A stretch of DNA of 64,000 nt from Citrobacter amalonaticus (lineage in GTDB: Bacteria; Pseudomonadota; Gammaproteobacteria; Enterobacterales; Enterobacteriaceae): assembly GCF_018323885.1 (NCBI RefSeq), contig NZ_AP024585.1, positions 2,046,001-2,110,000 of the forward strand, given 5' to 3'. Made by a program: the position numbers and the translations under genes. Positions 31,867 through 42,657 of this stretch are shown here, piece by piece; position 1 is the first letter of the stretch, and the number at the start of each line of letters is the position of its first letter. Under the pieces are notes generated by a model. That model searched no databases and was not told where the DNA came from. It saw only the letters and a program-made list of their open reading frames with translations.

Positions 31867-33225
31867 ATGAGTAACGTCATTGCTTCACTTGAAAAGGTAC
31901 TCCTTCCTTTTGCTGTCAAAATAGGAAAGCAGCCACACGTTAATGCAATCAAAAACGGTTTTATTCGTTTAATGCCATTAACCCTCGCGGGGGCTATGTT
32001 TGTATTAATCAATAACGTTTTCCTGAGCTTTGGGGAGGGGTCGTTTTTTTATTCCCTCGGTATTCGGCTGGATGCGTCAACCATTGAAAATCTCAATAGT
32101 CTGAAGGGCATCGGCGGAAACGTCTATAACGGTACGTTGGGTATTATGTCACTGATGGCGCCATTCTTTATCGGTATGGCGCTGGCGGAAGAGCGCAAAG
32201 TCGACGCCCTGGCGGCCGGCCTGTTATCGGTCGCGGCCTTTATGACCGTCACGCCTTATAGCGTGGGTGAAGCCTATGCGGTTGGGGCGAACTGGCTGGG
32301 CGGCGCGAATATCATTTCCGGTATTATTATCGGTCTGGTGGTCGCCGAAATGTTTACCTTTATTGTCCATCGCAACTGGGTCATTAAATTACCCGATAGC
32401 GTACCGGCATCTGTTTCTCGTTCATTCTCAGCATTGATTCCAGGCTTTATTATCCTCTCTATTATGGGGATCATCGCCTGGGCGCTGACGACCTGGGGAA
32501 CAAACTTCCACCAGATCATTATGGACACCATCTCGACACCGCTGGCTTCGCTGGGCAGTGTGGTTGGCTGGGCGTATGTACTCTTTGTTCCGCTGCTGTG
32601 GTTCTTCGGTATCCACGGTTCCCTGGCGCTGACGGCGCTCGACAGCGGTATCATGACCCCATGGGCGCTGGAAAACATCGCTATCTATCAGCAGTACGGT
32701 TCAGTGGATGCCGCGCTGGCTGCCGGTAAGACGTTCCACGTCTGGGCGAAGCCGATGCTCGACTCCTTTATCTTCCTCGGCGGTAGTGGTGCAACGCTGG
32801 GTCTGATCCTGGCTATCTTTATCGCCTCTCGCCGCGCGGATTACCGTCAGGTGGCGAAACTGGCTCTGCCATCAGGTATCTTCCAGATTAACGAACCGAT
32901 TCTGTTTGGTCTGCCGATCATCATGAATCCGGTGATGTTCATCCCGTTCATTCTGGTTCAGCCGATTCTGGCCGCGATCACGCTGATAGCGTATTACCTG
33001 GGGATCATCCCACCAATTACGAACATCGCACCGTGGACCATGCCAACCGGGCTGGGGGCGTTCTTTAACACCAACGGGAGCGTTGCGGCTCTGCTGCTCG
33101 CCTTGTTCAACTTAGGGATTGCGACGCTGATTTACCTGCCGTTCGTGGTGGTTGCGAACAAAGCGCAAAACGCAATCGACAAAGAAGAGAGCGAAGAAGA
33201 TATCGCTAACGCACTGAAATTCTAA
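31867..33225 (+). CDS. chbC: PTS chitobiose-specific EIIC
   Basis: Membrane permease of the chitobiose PTS that brings in diacetylchitobiose as it is phosphorylated by ChbB. 452 aa, about ten hydrophobic segments, lactose/cellobiose-family EIIC. The conserved [10 protein letters not shown] sugar-binding motif lies in the C-terminal half. The start is supported by the N-terminal [14 protein letters not shown]. The downstream chbA is separated by a hairpin. Confidence 0.97.
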   Translation: MSNVIASLEKVLLPFAVKIGKQPHVNAIKNGFIRLMPLTLAGAMFVLINNVFLSFGEGSFFYSLGIRLDASTIENLNSLKGIGGNVYNGTLGIMSLMAPFFIGMALAEERKVDALAAGLLSVAAFMTVTPYSVGEAYAVGANWLGGANIISGIIIGLVVAEMFTFIVHRNWVIKLPDSVPASVSRSFSALIPGFIILSIMGIIAWALTTWGTNFHQIIMDTISTPLASLGSVVGWAYVLFVPLLWFFGIHGSLALTALDSGIMTPWALENIAIYQQYGSVDAALAAGKTFHVWAKPMLDSFIFLGGSGATLGLILAIFIASRRADYRQVAKLALPSGIFQINEPILFGLPIIMNPVMFIPFILVQPILAAITLIAYYLGIIPPITNIAPWTMPTGLGAFFNTNGSVAALLLALFNLGIATLIYLPFVVVANKAQNAIDKEESEEDIANALKF

Positions 33226-33231
33226 GTTTAA

Positions 33232-33257
33232 CCCGGCATGTGGCAACGCATGCCGGG
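33232..33257 (+). other. Hairpin between chbC and chbA
   Basis: Perfect 9-bp stem CCCGGCATG/CATGCCGGG with an 8-nt loop, starting 7 bp after the chbC stop, with no U-run. It directly abuts the ChiX-like sequence over the chbA ribosome-binding site. It is a plausible processing or 3'-protection element. Confidence 0.7.
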
Positions 33258-33272
33258 CCGTCAAAGAGGAAT
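33258..33272 (+). promoter_or_regulatory. Candidate second ChiX site over chbA RBS
   Basis: CCGTCAAAGAGGAAT is a 15-nt perfect complement of the ChiX seed as remembered (AUUCCUCUUUGACGG). It contains the chbA Shine-Dalgarno (AGAGGA, 7 nt before the ATG), so it resembles the inhibitory chiP site more than the chbBC decoy. I do not know of a description of this site; function is inferred. Confidence 0.6.
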
Positions 33273-33277
33273 GATTT

Positions 33278-33625
33278 ATGATGGATCTCGAGAATATTAC
33301 TGATACCCAAACCGAAGCCGAAGAGCTCGAAGAAGTGGTGATGGGGCTTATCATCAACTCCGGACAGGCGCGCAGCCTGGCCTACGCGGCCTTAAAACAG
33401 GCGAAGCAGGGCGACTTCGACGCCGCGAAAACGATGATGGAGCAGTCGCGCATGGCGTTGAACGAAGCCCATCTGGTGCAGACGAAACTGATTGAAGGCG
33501 ATCAGGGCGAAGGTAAAATGAAAGTCAGTCTGGTTCTGGTTCACGCACAGGATCACCTGATGACGTCAATGCTGGCACGCGAACTGGTGGCAGAGTTGAT
33601 TGAGCTTCACGAGAAGCTGAAATAG
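33278..33625 (+). CDS. chbA: PTS chitobiose-specific EIIA
   Basis: Cytoplasmic phosphocarrier that takes phosphate from HPr and hands it to ChbB. 115 aa, lactose-type EIIA trimeric three-helix bundle. The active histidine is H89 in [17 protein letters not shown] start with AGAGGA 7 nt upstream. chbR begins 10-13 bp after the stop. Confidence 0.97.
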   Translation: MMDLENITDTQTEAEELEEVVMGLIINSGQARSLAYAALKQAKQGDFDAAKTMMEQSRMALNEAHLVQTKLIEGDQGEGKMKVSLVLVHAQDHLMTSMLARELVAELIELHEKLK

Positions 33626-33635
33626 TAAGGAGTTG

Positions 33636-34478
33636 ATGATGCAACATCAGGCGACCGCACCGGAAATCACCATTGCCCGTGAACAACAGTTGTTTAACGG
33701 TAAAAATTTCCATGTCTTTATCTACAACAAGACAGAGAGCGCCTGTGGTCTGCATCAGCACGATTACTATGAGTTTACGCTGGTGCTCACGGGGCGCTAT
33801 TACCAGGAGATCAACGGTAAACGCGTGCTGCTGGAACGGGGTGACTTTGTGTTTGTCCCGCTCGGTTCGCACCATCAGAGCTTCTACGAGTTCGGCTCGA
33901 CGCGCATTCTCAACGTTGGCATCAGTAAACGTTTTTTTGAACAGCACTACAGCCCGCTCATGCCGTTCTGTTTCGTGGCATCGCAGGTCTATCGCACCAA
34001 CAGCGCATTTTTAACCTATGTCGAAACGGTTATTGCCTCGCTCAACTTTCGTGATACCGGGCTGGAAGAGTTTGTCGAAGTGGTCACCTTCTACATTATC
34101 AACCGCCTGCGCCATTATCGTGAAGAACAGGTTCTGGATGATATTCCGCAGTGGCTGAAAGCCACCGTGGAAACCATGCATGATAAAGCGCAGTTTGGTG
34201 AAAACGCGCTGGAAAATATGGTTTCCCTGTCGGCAAAATCTCAGGAATACCTGACGCGAGCGACCCAGCGTTATTACAGCAAAACGCCGATGCAATTGAT
34301 TAATGAAATTCGCATTAACTTTGCCAAGAAACAGCTGGAGATGACTAACTACTCCGTAACAGATATTGCGTATGAAGCGGGATACAGTAGTCCTAGTCTG
34401 TTTATTAAGACGTTTAAAAAAATGACGTCATTTACGCCTAATAGCTACAGAAAAAAACTCACGCAATATAATCAGTAA
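33636..34478 (+). CDS. chbR: Chb operon transcriptional regulator ChbR
   Basis: AraC-family regulator that represses chb without chitobiose and activates it when the deacetylated monophospho-chitobiose is present. An N-terminal cupin sensor domain ([22 protein letters not shown]) is followed by a C-terminal AraC HTH pair ([20 protein letters not shown]). 280 aa from the ATG at 33636; the next ATG at 33639 leaves better spacing (6 nt) from AGGAG and could be the true start. Lies between chbA and chbF as in E. coli. Confidence 0.96.
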   Translation: MMQHQATAPEITIAREQQLFNGKNFHVFIYNKTESACGLHQHDYYEFTLVLTGRYYQEINGKRVLLERGDFVFVPLGSHHQSFYEFGSTRILNVGISKRFFEQHYSPLMPFCFVASQVYRTNSAFLTYVETVIASLNFRDTGLEEFVEVVTFYIINRLRHYREEQVLDDIPQWLKATVETMHDKAQFGENALENMVSLSAKSQEYLTRATQRYYSKTPMQLINEIRINFAKKQLEMTNYSVTDIAYEAGYSSPSLFIKTFKKMTSFTPNSYRKKLTQYNQ

Positions 34479-34597
34479 TTATTTTACTCAACAACCAGGT
34501 TTACGCTTGCCCATTAGTGACGCGGGACGTCTGCGTCATATCTGACAGAAGGGCAGAGCATCATTCACGCCAGTGTTAAGCACTGAAGGGAGAAACG

Positions 34598-35953
34598 ATG
34601 AGCCAGAAATTAAAAGTCGTCACCATTGGTGGTGGCAGCAGCTATACCCCGGAATTGCTGGAAGGATTTATTAAACGCTACCACGAGCTGCCGGTTTCCG
34701 AATTGTGGCTGGTTGACGTCGAAGGCGGTGAAGAGAAACTGGATATTATTTATCAACTTTGCCAGCGTATGATCGAAAAAGCAGGCGTGCCGATGAAGGT
34801 GTTTAAGACTCTGGATCGCCGCGAAGCGCTGAAAGATGCCGATTTCGTAACCACGCAGTTGCGCGTAGGACAGTTGAAAGCGCGTGAACTGGATGAGCGT
34901 ATTCCGTTGAGTCACGGCTACCTGGGCCAGGAAACCAACGGTGCCGGTGGTCTGTTCAAAGGGCTGCGCACGATCCCGGTGATTTTCGACATTATTAACG
35001 ATGTGGAAGAACTGTGCCCGAATGCCTGGGTGATCAACTTTACTAACCCGGCAGGCATGGTGACCGAAGCGGTCTATCGTCATACGAACTTCAAACGCTT
35101 TATTGGCGTGTGCAACATTCCGGTCGGGATGAAGATGTTCATCCACGATGTGCTGGCACTGAAAGAGAGTGATGACCTGTCGATCGACCTGTTTGGTCTC
35201 AACCACATGGTGTTCATTAAAGACGTGATCGTCAACGGGCAGTCACGCTTTGCTGAGCTGTTGGACGGCGTGGCCTCGGGCCAGCTTAAAGCCTCCACGG
35301 TGAAAAACATTTTCGATCTGCCGTTTAGCGAAGGGCTCATTCGTTCTCTGAATCTGCTGCCATGCTCGTATCTGCTGTACTACTTCAAGCAAAAAGAGAT
35401 GCTGGCGATTGAGATGGGTGAATACTACAAGGGCGGCGCACGGGCCCAGGTGGTACAGAAGGTCGAGAAACAGCTGTTCGATCTGTATAAGAACCCGGAG
35501 CTGAACGTCAAGCCGAAGGAGCTGGAGCAGCGCGGTGGCGCGTACTACTCTGACGCCGCCTGTGAAGTGATTAATGCCATTTTTAATGACAAGCAAACCG
35601 AGCATTACGTCAACATTCCGCATCACGGCCACGTCGATAACATTCCGGCCGACTGGGCGGTAGAGATGACCTGTACGCTGGGTCGCAATGGGGCAACGCC
35701 GACGCCGCGTATCACCCATTTTGACGAGAAAGTGTTGGGATTGATCTATACCATCAAAGGTTTTGAAGTCGCTGCCAGTAACGCGGCGCTGAGTGGTGAG
35801 TTTAACGATGTGTTGCTGGCGCTGAACCTGAGCCCGTTGGTGCACTCAGACCACGATGCAGAAGGGCTGGCGCGTGAACTGATTCTGGCGCACGAAAAGT
35901 GGCTGCCAAACTTTGCCGGGTGCATTGCGAAGCTAAAAGACGCACAACACTAA
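34598..35953 (+). CDS. chbF: 6-phospho-beta-glucosidase / chitobiose hydrolase
   Basis: GH4 family enzyme that cleaves 6-phospho-chitobiose after mono-deacetylation by ChbG, using NAD+ and Mn2+. 451 aa; the N-terminal Rossmann motif is [12 protein letters not shown], and metal ligands lie in VCNIP and GLNHM. A 119-bp gap separates it from chbR. The AAGGGAGA ribosome-binding site precedes the ATG. Confidence 0.97.
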   Translation: MSQKLKVVTIGGGSSYTPELLEGFIKRYHELPVSELWLVDVEGGEEKLDIIYQLCQRMIEKAGVPMKVFKTLDRREALKDADFVTTQLRVGQLKARELDERIPLSHGYLGQETNGAGGLFKGLRTIPVIFDIINDVEELCPNAWVINFTNPAGMVTEAVYRHTNFKRFIGVCNIPVGMKMFIHDVLALKESDDLSIDLFGLNHMVFIKDVIVNGQSRFAELLDGVASGQLKASTVKNIFDLPFSEGLIRSLNLLPCSYLLYYFKQKEMLAIEMGEYYKGGARAQVVQKVEKQLFDLYKNPELNVKPKELEQRGGAYYSDAACEVINAIFNDKQTEHYVNIPHHGHVDNIPADWAVEMTCTLGRNGATPTPRITHFDEKVLGLIYTIKGFEVAASNAALSGEFNDVLLALNLSPLVHSDHDAEGLARELILAHEKWLPNFAGCIAKLKDAQH

Positions 35954-35964
35954 AGAGGTCGGCT

Positions 35965-36723
35965 ATGGAACGCTTATTGATTGTAAACGCGGATGATTTT
36001 GGCCTGAGCAAAGGGCAAAACTACGGCATCGTGGAGGCCTGTCGCCACGGTGTGGTGACCTCGACCACGGCGCTGGTGAACGGTGATGCCATTGAGCATG
36101 CGGTCGCCTTAAGCCGCGATCTGCCGACGCTGGCGGTAGGGATGCACTTTGTTCTGACGCTGGGAAAACCGCTGACCGAGATGCCGGGATTAACCCGTGA
36201 AGGGCGTCTGGGAAAATGGATCTGGCAGATGGCAGAGGAAGATACGCTGCCGTTGGATGCAATCGCCCGTGAGCTTGCCAGTCAGTACCAGCGTTTCATC
36301 GACCTGTTCGGACGGGAGCCGACGCACCTGGATAGCCATCACCATGTGCATATGTTCCCGCAGATCTTCCCCCTTGTCGCGCGATTTGCCGCAGAGCGTA
36401 ATCTTGCGCTGCGCATTGATCGTCAGCCGGTGTTCCAGGCAGGCGATCTTCCGGCGACGCTGCGTAGCTCGCAAGGGTTCAGCAGTGAGTTTTACGGGGA
36501 AGCGATTTCGGAAGCGTTGTTTCTGCAGGCTCTCGATGCTTCAGCAAAACGTGGAGAATCCTCACTGGAAGTGATGTGTCACCCGGCGTTTATTGACAAT
36601 ATCATCCGTCAGAGCGCCTATTGTTACCCCCGCTTGACTGAACTGGACGTGCTGACGTCGGCCTCGCTCAAGTATGCGATTGCAGAACGTGGCTACCGTC
36701 TGGGCAGTTTTCTTGATGTCTGA
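35965..36723 (+). CDS. chbG: Chitin disaccharide deacetylase (ChbG, YdjC family)
   Basis: Removes one acetyl group from diacetylchitobiose-6-phosphate, making the inducer for ChbR and the substrate for ChbF. 252 aa with metal-binding NADDFG near the N-terminus and DSHHHVHMF in the middle. ATG at 35965 follows AGAGG; longer in-frame starts overlap chbF and are rejected. Ends the operon before a strong terminator. Confidence 0.96.
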   Translation: MERLLIVNADDFGLSKGQNYGIVEACRHGVVTSTTALVNGDAIEHAVALSRDLPTLAVGMHFVLTLGKPLTEMPGLTREGRLGKWIWQMAEEDTLPLDAIARELASQYQRFIDLFGREPTHLDSHHHVHMFPQIFPLVARFAAERNLALRIDRQPVFQAGDLPATLRSSQGFSSEFYGEAISEALFLQALDASAKRGESSLEVMCHPAFIDNIIRQSAYCYPRLTELDVLTSASLKYAIAERGYRLGSFLDV

Positions 36724-36734
36724 CTCCTGAGTTT

Positions 36735-36760
36735 GCGGCGCGTGGTGCGCCGCTTTTTTT
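36735..36760 (+). terminator. chb operon terminator
   Basis: Perfect 7-bp stem GCGGCGC/GCGCCGC with a GTGGT loop and seven T residues, 11 bp after the chbG stop. It lies just before the convergent katE end. Confidence 0.93.
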
Positions 36761-36774
36761 GCCCGCGATTTGCC

Positions 36775-39033
36775 TCAGGCTGGTACGGCCGGGATTTTAG
36801 CCGTGCGCGACCAGACACGGTGAGCTGCCATCAATGTAAACAGCTCATCCATAAAACGGCTATCCGCATCAGCGCCTTCAACAACGCCTTCCTCTCCCTG
36901 ACTGTCGATATGCAGTCGCGCTTTAAAGCGTCGTGCTTCACCGGCGAGTGCAATAGGTTTGAGATGCTTATAGGCTTCCAGCAGGTAGTACTGCGCGTCG
37001 CCGTTGTCCTCAATATCGGCGATGTCACCGCTCGGCACAATGACTGCATCCACGGTGAGAGACGGTGCTCCGGCAAAAGTGGCGGCGATGGTCAGCGTTG
37101 AACCATCATCTGCGACCACCTCGCCCATGCGGGAGTAGAGCAGTTTCGCGTGGACGCCTTTCGCCTTAAGCGCCTGGAGTATTGAAAGCAGATCAGCGGA
37201 TTTCACTTTTCCGTTGAGCAAAATCCCGACGACGCGGCCTTTGATATCGCCGTCCGGCACGGCATACAGACTGAGTGAAGGATCTTTCTTCAGTCCGTTC
37301 ACCTCTGGCGGCGGTGCAATTTGTGTCTGTTCATCGCTTAACGCGATCCCCAGATTCTTCCCGACCGCCTGCGCGAGGTTAATGTCGATGTGCGCCAGTT
37401 GGTCGACCACCCGTTCACGGATCCAGCTACGAACAACCTTACTCAGTTCAAAGCTGAAGGCATCGATGATATGCAACTGCTCCACGGGCGTCTGGCTTGA
37501 CCAGAACAGACGCGGATGGGCGTAATATTCGCCAAACGAGGGGCTACGTTCACGGATTTTGTTACCTTCGATGCGTTCCTGATATGACTCAAAGCCGCCG
37601 CGTTTCGGTCCCGGCGGCGTTTCACGCGGCCAGTTGTCATTGATGGAGTTGGGTTCATAGTTGGCCGGGTTGGTATCAATATCCTGGCGGTGCATGCCGT
37701 CACGCTGGAAGTTGTGATACGGGCAGGTCGGGCGGTTGATTGGGATTTCGTGGAAGTTAGGTCCGCCAAGACGACTAATCTGCGTATCGGTATAGGAGAA
37801 CAAACGCCCCTGCAACAGCGGATCGTTCGTGAAATCAATGCCGGGAACGATATGGCCGGGATGAAAGGCGACCTGTTCGTTTTCGGCGAAGAAATTATCG
37901 GGGTTGCGGTTGAGTACCAGTTTACCGACGCGCTGCACCGGAACTAGCGCTTCGGGGATCAGTTTGGTCGGATCCAGTAAGTCAAAGTCGAATTTCAACT
38001 CGTCCTCTTCCGGGATCAATTGCAGTCCCAGTTCATATTCCGGGAAATCACCGGCTTCAATGGCTTCCCACAGTTCCCGGCGATGGAAGTCCGGGTCGCG
38101 ACCGGTCAGCTTCTGCGCTTCATCCCATACGAGTGAGGCTTTACCTGCCAGAGGTTTCCAGTGGAAACGAACGAAGGTGGCCTTACCCTCGGCGTTGATC
38201 AGCCGAAAAGTGTGAATGCCAAAGCCTTCCATGGTGCGATAACTGCGCGGAATGCCGCGATCGGACATCGCCCACATGACGTTATGCAGGGTTTCTGGCT
38301 GTAACGACACGTAATCCCAGAAGGTGTCATGCGCACTTTGTCCCTGCGGTATCGCCCAGTGAGGCTCCGGTTTTACCGCATGGACAAAGTCAGGAAATTT
38401 ATGCGCGTCCTGAATAAAAAAGACAGGGGTATTATTGCCAACCAGATCAAAAATGCCTTCTTCGGTATAAAACTTGGTGGCAAAACCACGGATATCACGC
38501 ACCGTATCCGCCGAGCCTGCGCCGCCCTGAACAGTGGAAAAACGTACGAAGACCGGGGTGATTTTATCCGGGTCAGAGAGAAAGTCGGCTTTGGTGATGT
38601 CGCTCAGATTTTTGTAGGGCTGGAAATAGCCGTGAGCTGCCGAGCCGCGTGCATGGACGATCCTCTCGGGAATGCGCTCGTGGTCAAAATGGGTGATTTT
38701 TTCGCGCAGGATGAAATCTTCAAGCAGCGTAGGACCACGACTGCCTGCACGCAATGAATTCTGGTCATCAGCAATGCGTACGCCCTGGTTAGTAGTGAGG
38801 GCAAAATTCTCGCTGCCCTTGCGTACCGTTTCCAGATCGCTCAGCTTTTTATTGCCGGTATCCGGGGCTTTCAGACTGCCGGGCGCGGTAGGTTGCGCGC
38901 CTGGAGGCGTTGGTTCAGGAACAGGGCGATACGACTCATTATCAGGAGCCAGAGAGTCCAGACCCGGTTTTGCTTCGCGCGGATCGTGCACCGGTGATTG
39001 ATGTGGATGGGGATTTTTCTCATTATGCGACAT
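36775..39033 (-). CDS. katE: Catalase HPII
   Basis: Large-subunit monofunctional catalase that breaks down H2O2 in stationary phase; RpoS-dependent in E. coli. 752 aa from the ATG at 39033, which follows GGAGACGAG. An ATG 15 bp earlier lacks a ribosome-binding site. It has a flexible proline-rich N-terminal arm, the heme pocket histidine in [14 protein letters not shown], the heme-ligand tyrosine in [12 protein letters not shown], and the C-terminal flavodoxin-like domain (about 600-750) that marks large catalases. Confidence 0.98.
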   Translation of the reverse strand: MSHNEKNPHPHQSPVHDPREAKPGLDSLAPDNESYRPVPEPTPPGAQPTAPGSLKAPDTGNKKLSDLETVRKGSENFALTTNQGVRIADDQNSLRAGSRGPTLLEDFILREKITHFDHERIPERIVHARGSAAHGYFQPYKNLSDITKADFLSDPDKITPVFVRFSTVQGGAGSADTVRDIRGFATKFYTEEGIFDLVGNNTPVFFIQDAHKFPDFVHAVKPEPHWAIPQGQSAHDTFWDYVSLQPETLHNVMWAMSDRGIPRSYRTMEGFGIHTFRLINAEGKATFVRFHWKPLAGKASLVWDEAQKLTGRDPDFHRRELWEAIEAGDFPEYELGLQLIPEEDELKFDFDLLDPTKLIPEALVPVQRVGKLVLNRNPDNFFAENEQVAFHPGHIVPGIDFTNDPLLQGRLFSYTDTQISRLGGPNFHEIPINRPTCPYHNFQRDGMHRQDIDTNPANYEPNSINDNWPRETPPGPKRGGFESYQERIEGNKIRERSPSFGEYYAHPRLFWSSQTPVEQLHIIDAFSFELSKVVRSWIRERVVDQLAHIDINLAQAVGKNLGIALSDEQTQIAPPPEVNGLKKDPSLSLYAVPDGDIKGRVVGILLNGKVKSADLLSILQALKAKGVHAKLLYSRMGEVVADDGSTLTIAATFAGAPSLTVDAVIVPSGDIADIEDNGDAQYYLLEAYKHLKPIALAGEARRFKARLHIDSQGEEGVVEGADADSRFMDELFTLMAAHRVWSRTAKIPAVPA

Positions 39034-39247
39034 TGAACTCGTCTCCATTTTTCATTGCTGAAAGGGTCGATGTTTTTTTGTCAAAAACCCTCTAACTATA
39101 GTCCACTCGTGTGATCCCGCCGGGCAGAACGCGGATGCCAGCGTTGGTTGACAGGGGAAAGCGCACGCCAGGAGCAGGACGGGCGGGGGTAAAATCGGCT
39201 AAGATAGTTCTTTTCTGATTTTTGAATTTGTCTTAGTGAAGCAATTA

Positions 39248-39490
39248 ATGATGAAACCTCTTCGCCAACAAAATCGCCCGGTTATTAGTTATGTTCCGCG
39301 TGTTGAACCTGCACCGCCCGAACATGCAATAAAAATGGACGCGTTTCGTGACGTGTGGATCTTGCGCGGGAAGTATGTCGCGTTTGTCTTAATGGGGGAG
39401 TCGTTCCAGCGCTCGCCGGCGTTCAGCGAGGCGGAATCTGCCCAGCGCTGGGCAAATCAGATTCGTCAGGAAAACGAAATAGCGGATTAA
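39248..39490 (+). CDS. cedA: Cell division activator CedA
   Basis: 80-aa DNA- and RNA-polymerase-associated protein that relieves over-replication caused by a dnaAcos mutation in E. coli. Recognised from MKPLRQQNR, the FRDVWILRGKYVAFVLMGE core and the C-terminal AQRWANQIRQE. The start is between ATG 39248 and 39251; I use the first to keep the 80-aa length. Divergent from katE and convergent with tcyP. Confidence 0.94.
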   Translation: MMKPLRQQNRPVISYVPRVEPAPPEHAIKMDAFRDVWILRGKYVAFVLMGESFQRSPAFSEAESAQRWANQIRQENEIAD

Positions 39491-39502
39491 TTCCGGCATA
39501 AA

Positions 39503-39526
39503 AAAACCGCCTCGAAGGGCGGTTTT
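39503..39526. terminator. Bidirectional terminator cedA/tcyP
   Basis: AAAACCGCC/GGCGGTTTT perfect 9-bp stem with a 6-nt loop, flanked by A- and T-runs, 13 bp after the cedA stop and 16 bp beyond the tcyP stop. It can serve both convergent genes. Confidence 0.9.
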
Positions 39527-39541
39527 CTGTTTTGGGGACGT

Positions 39542-40933
39542 TTAGTGATGCGCCAGTTCGGCGTCGTCTTCACTGTCCAGAATGGTTTTATCGGTTTGCT
39601 TCAGCCACTGGCTGGTCAGCGTACCGGCGGTCATTGACCCGCTGACGTTCAGCGCGGTACGGCCCATGTCAATCAGCGGCTCAACGGAGATGAGCAGCGC
39701 CACCAGCGTGACAGGCAGCCCCATCGCAGGCAGTACGATCAGCGCGGCGAACGTGGCACCGCCACCGACACCGGCTACCCCGGCAGAGCTGACGGTCACA
39801 ATGCCGACCAGCGTCGCAATCCAGAGAGGATCCAGCGGGTTAATACCGACCGTCGGCGCCACCATAACGGCCAGCATGGCCGGATACAAACCAGCACAGC
39901 CATTCTGGCCAATCGTCGCACCAAAGGAGGCGGCGAAGCTCGCGATAGATTCCGGCACGCCCAGACGACGGGTTTGCGCTTCCACGTTCAGCGGGATAGA
40001 GGCGGCGCTGGAACGGCTGGTAAACGCGAAGGTCAGAACCGGCCACACTTTGCGGAAGTACTTGAGCGGGCTCACGCCGTTAACACCCAGCAGTACACCG
40101 TGGACAACGAACATAATGCCGAGACCGAGATACGAGGCAATGACGAAGCTACCCAGCTTAATGATGTCCTGCAGGTTAGAACCCGCTACCACTTTAGTCA
40201 TCAGCGCCAGAACGCCGTAAGGCGTTAACTGCATGACCAGGCGGACCAGTTTCATCACCCAGCTTTGCAGGGTGTCTATTGCGGTCAGCACACGTTCACC
40301 TTTCGGCGCGTCATCTTTGAGCAGTTTCAGCGCGGCGACGCCGAGGAAGGCGGCAAAAATGACCACGCTAATAATGGACGTCGGGTTCGCGCCGGTCAGA
40401 TCGGCAAACGGGTTTTTCGGTACAAAGGAGAGCACCAACTGCGGGACACTGAGATCGGCCACTTTACCGACATAGTTGGTTTCAATGGCATTCAGTCGCG
40501 CCGTTTCGGCACCGCCCTGAACCAGACCTTCAGCGGTCAGGCCAAACAGATTGGTCACCAGCACACCGACCAGTGCGGCAATCAATGTGGTAAACAGCAG
40601 GGTCCCGATGGTCAGAAAGCTGATTTTCCCCAACTGTGAGGCGTTATGCAGACGGGCGACCGCGCTCAGAATCGAGGCAAATACCAGCGGCATGACGATC
40701 ATTTGCAGCAGTTGCACATAGCCGTTACCAACAATGTTGAACCACTGGACGGAATCTTTCAGCACCTGGCTGTCAGAGCCATAGATGGTGTGCAGCGCAA
40801 GGCCAAAGACCACACCCATGACCAGACCGACCAGCACTTTCTTTGCCAGACTCCACTGTTTATGACGGGCTTGCGCCAGCACAAACAGCAGAATGACGAA
40901 CACCACAATGTTCGCGATTAATGGAAAATTCAT
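39542..40933 (-). CDS. tcyP: L-cystine symporter TcyP
   Basis: Inner-membrane cystine importer of the dicarboxylate/amino acid:cation symporter (DAACS) family. 463 aa with eight or more hydrophobic segments, the re-entrant serine-rich [12 protein letters not shown] loop and the [12 protein letters not shown] segment. In E. coli (ydjN) it is controlled by CysB with sulfur supply; I did not identify a CysB site. Starts [10 protein letters not shown]. Confidence 0.97.
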   Translation of the reverse strand: MNFPLIANIVVFVILLFVLAQARHKQWSLAKKVLVGLVMGVVFGLALHTIYGSDSQVLKDSVQWFNIVGNGYVQLLQMIVMPLVFASILSAVARLHNASQLGKISFLTIGTLLFTTLIAALVGVLVTNLFGLTAEGLVQGGAETARLNAIETNYVGKVADLSVPQLVLSFVPKNPFADLTGANPTSIISVVIFAAFLGVAALKLLKDDAPKGERVLTAIDTLQSWVMKLVRLVMQLTPYGVLALMTKVVAGSNLQDIIKLGSFVIASYLGLGIMFVVHGVLLGVNGVSPLKYFRKVWPVLTFAFTSRSSAASIPLNVEAQTRRLGVPESIASFAASFGATIGQNGCAGLYPAMLAVMVAPTVGINPLDPLWIATLVGIVTVSSAGVAGVGGGATFAALIVLPAMGLPVTLVALLISVEPLIDMGRTALNVSGSMTAGTLTSQWLKQTDKTILDSEDDAELAHH

Positions 40934-41065
40934 CCCCGTTCTCCTGATTTTATTATTCGTCCCGCTGTGTCACAGCGATCCTGTTGCCGCAAGGTTAGCA
41001 GAACTGTGACCTGGCTCTTATATTCAAATGGAATTGTTTATGCCAAAAACGATAATTTCGCTGCT

Positions 41066-41656
41066 TTACTGGTCGATTTGATGCTTTATAAAGCGATTGA
41101 ACTGCCATTGCAGTGTATTAATCATATCGGATGACCAGCGAACTGCACTGTTCTGGGGCAAGGTCTGGGGCATCCATACCGCCCAGGCAAACAGCGCCAT
41201 GCAGAGAAATCGCTCCAGTTGATTACCTTTCTGCGGGACCAGAATCGGCAGGCGAAAGCGCCAGCGACAGGGCCAGAGCAGGGGGACGCCCGCTGGGGTT
41301 AGCATATCGGCGGCGATATGGCTCAGATAGCCTATCACCATACCCTGCAAGGCATCGGCGGGGATAACCCAGCTCTCCGGCACTTTCAGGTAGAAGGTCG
41401 CCAGTAGCGCAAAGACGGCCAGCAGACTGTGAGTGAATCCGCGATGGCCAAACGCACGGGCGATCGGTTTCGAAATCCATTTTAGTCGCTGACCGAGAAA
41501 TGACTTTGGGTGATCAATATCCGGTAACAGACAGGTCAGAATAGCGGAAGGAACAATATGCCACCAGTCACCCTGTGCGAGCACGGGCGTGAGTTCCGCG
41601 TTTTTAGCAAACACCGCGCAGGCAATGGAAAAGAGGAGGTGACCTTCCGCCGTCAT
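41066..41656 (-). CDS. ydjM: Inner-membrane protein YdjM (LexA-regulated, metal-dependent hydrolase-like)
   Basis: 196-aa membrane protein of the YdjM/DUF457 family with four or more hydrophobic segments and conserved polar motifs: PDIDHPKS, FGHRGFTHS and LSHIAADMLTPAG. The His/Asp pattern suggests a metal-dependent membrane hydrolase. It is an SOS gene in E. coli and keeps two LexA boxes here. The role in the DNA-damage response is not known. Confidence 0.94.
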   Translation of the reverse strand: MTAEGHLLFSIACAVFAKNAELTPVLAQGDWWHIVPSAILTCLLPDIDHPKSFLGQRLKWISKPIARAFGHRGFTHSLLAVFALLATFYLKVPESWVIPADALQGMVIGYLSHIAADMLTPAGVPLLWPCRWRFRLPILVPQKGNQLERFLCMALFAWAVWMPQTLPQNSAVRWSSDMINTLQWQFNRFIKHQIDQ

Positions 41657-41672
41657 GATAAAACCTGATAAA

Positions 41673-41706
41673 CTGTGAATTCGTACAGTATAGGATTTTT
41701 ATACAG
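41673..41706 (-). promoter_or_regulatory. Tandem LexA boxes of ydjM
   Basis: First box 41673-41688: CTGT-N8-ACAG, a perfect core. Second box 41691-41706, read on the minus strand as CTGTATAAAAATCCTA, is degenerate at its right half. Both lie 17-50 bp upstream of the ydjM start. E. coli ydjM has the same two-box layout. Confidence 0.85.
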
Positions 41707-41751
41707 TGGGCGGAAGTGGTGACGTTGTAACTCTTTGTCAATAATGTGCGT

Positions 41752-42513
41752 TTAACGCGCTAACCAACCGCCATCGACGGCCAGCGTATAACCGTTGATG
41801 TAATCTGCTGCCTTCGAGGCGAGGAAAACGACCGGACCCTGCAGATCGTCTGGCGTTCCCCAGCGGCCCGCCGGGATACGATCGACAATCTCTTTATTGC
41901 GTTCAGCATCTTCCCGCAGTTGTTGGGTGTTGTTAGTTGCCATGTAGCCGGGGGCGATAGCATTGACGTTAATCTGATGCTGCGCCCACTCATTCGCTAA
42001 CAGTCGGGTAATGCCCAGAACACCGCTCTTTGAGGCCGTATAGGACGGGACGCGAATACCGCCCTGAAACGACAGCATTGACGCGATGTTGATAATTTTT
42101 CCGCCCTGGCCCTGGGCGATGAACTGGCGTGCAACGGCCTGGGAGAGAAAGAAGAGCGACTTGAGATTCAGGTTCATCACGTCGTCCCAGTCCTTTTCAG
42201 TAAAACTGAGTGCGTCTTCGCGACGAATGGTCCCGGCGTTGTTCACCAGAATGTCGATGCGACCGAATTTCTCTACCGCCTGGGTGATAACGTCCGCGAT
42301 GACTGCCTGTTGGCTTAGATCGGCCTGTATGGCGAAAAAGCGGCGACCCAGCGCTTCAACTTTGGCGGCGGTGTCATGAGGGACTTTGCGGTTCACGCCG
42401 ATGATATCGCAACCGGCTTGCGCCAGCGCAACCGTCATCCCTTGCCCGAGCCCGGTATCACAACCGGTGACAATGGCGACTTTACCTGTGAGACGAAATG
42501 CATCCAGAATCAT
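41752..42513 (-). CDS. kduD: 2-deoxy-D-gluconate 3-dehydrogenase (KduD-like SDR)
   Basis: Short-chain dehydrogenase of 253 aa, closely similar to KduD, which interconverts 2-dehydro-3-deoxy-gluconate forms in pectin and hexuronate breakdown. The NAD-binding loop is TGCDTGLGQG at 16-25, the conserved NNAG follows, and the catalytic Ser and YxxxK lie in SMLSFQGGIRVPSYTASKSG. There is no kduI or sugar regulator beside it. In E. coli nothing lies between ydjM and hxpB here, so it is an accessory copy. The symbol is by similarity; it may be a paralogue with another substrate. Confidence 0.85.
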   Translation of the reverse strand: MILDAFRLTGKVAIVTGCDTGLGQGMTVALAQAGCDIIGVNRKVPHDTAAKVEALGRRFFAIQADLSQQAVIADVITQAVEKFGRIDILVNNAGTIRREDALSFTEKDWDDVMNLNLKSLFFLSQAVARQFIAQGQGGKIINIASMLSFQGGIRVPSYTASKSGVLGITRLLANEWAQHQINVNAIAPGYMATNNTQQLREDAERNKEIVDRIPAGRWGTPDDLQGPVVFLASKAADYINGYTLAVDGGWLAR

Positions 42514-42628
42514 AATGACCTCGGCTATCCGTTTTTATCTGTTATGTGCCTGAAAGAAGGATAGGAGAGGAACCGAAAGAATACAATAAAAATGAAACGT
42601 CGTTTTAATTTTTTAACTGTTGGCAAGA

Positions 42629-42650
42629 CGGGCAATGTGGCCATTGCCCG
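42629..42650 (-). other. Hairpin downstream of hxpB
   Basis: Perfect 9-bp stem CGGGCAATG/CATTGCCCG with a TGGC loop, 8 bp beyond the hxpB stop, without a U-run. It may stabilise the hxpB 3' end rather than terminate; read-through into kduD is possible. Confidence 0.5.
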
Positions 42651-42657
42651 ATCCCGG

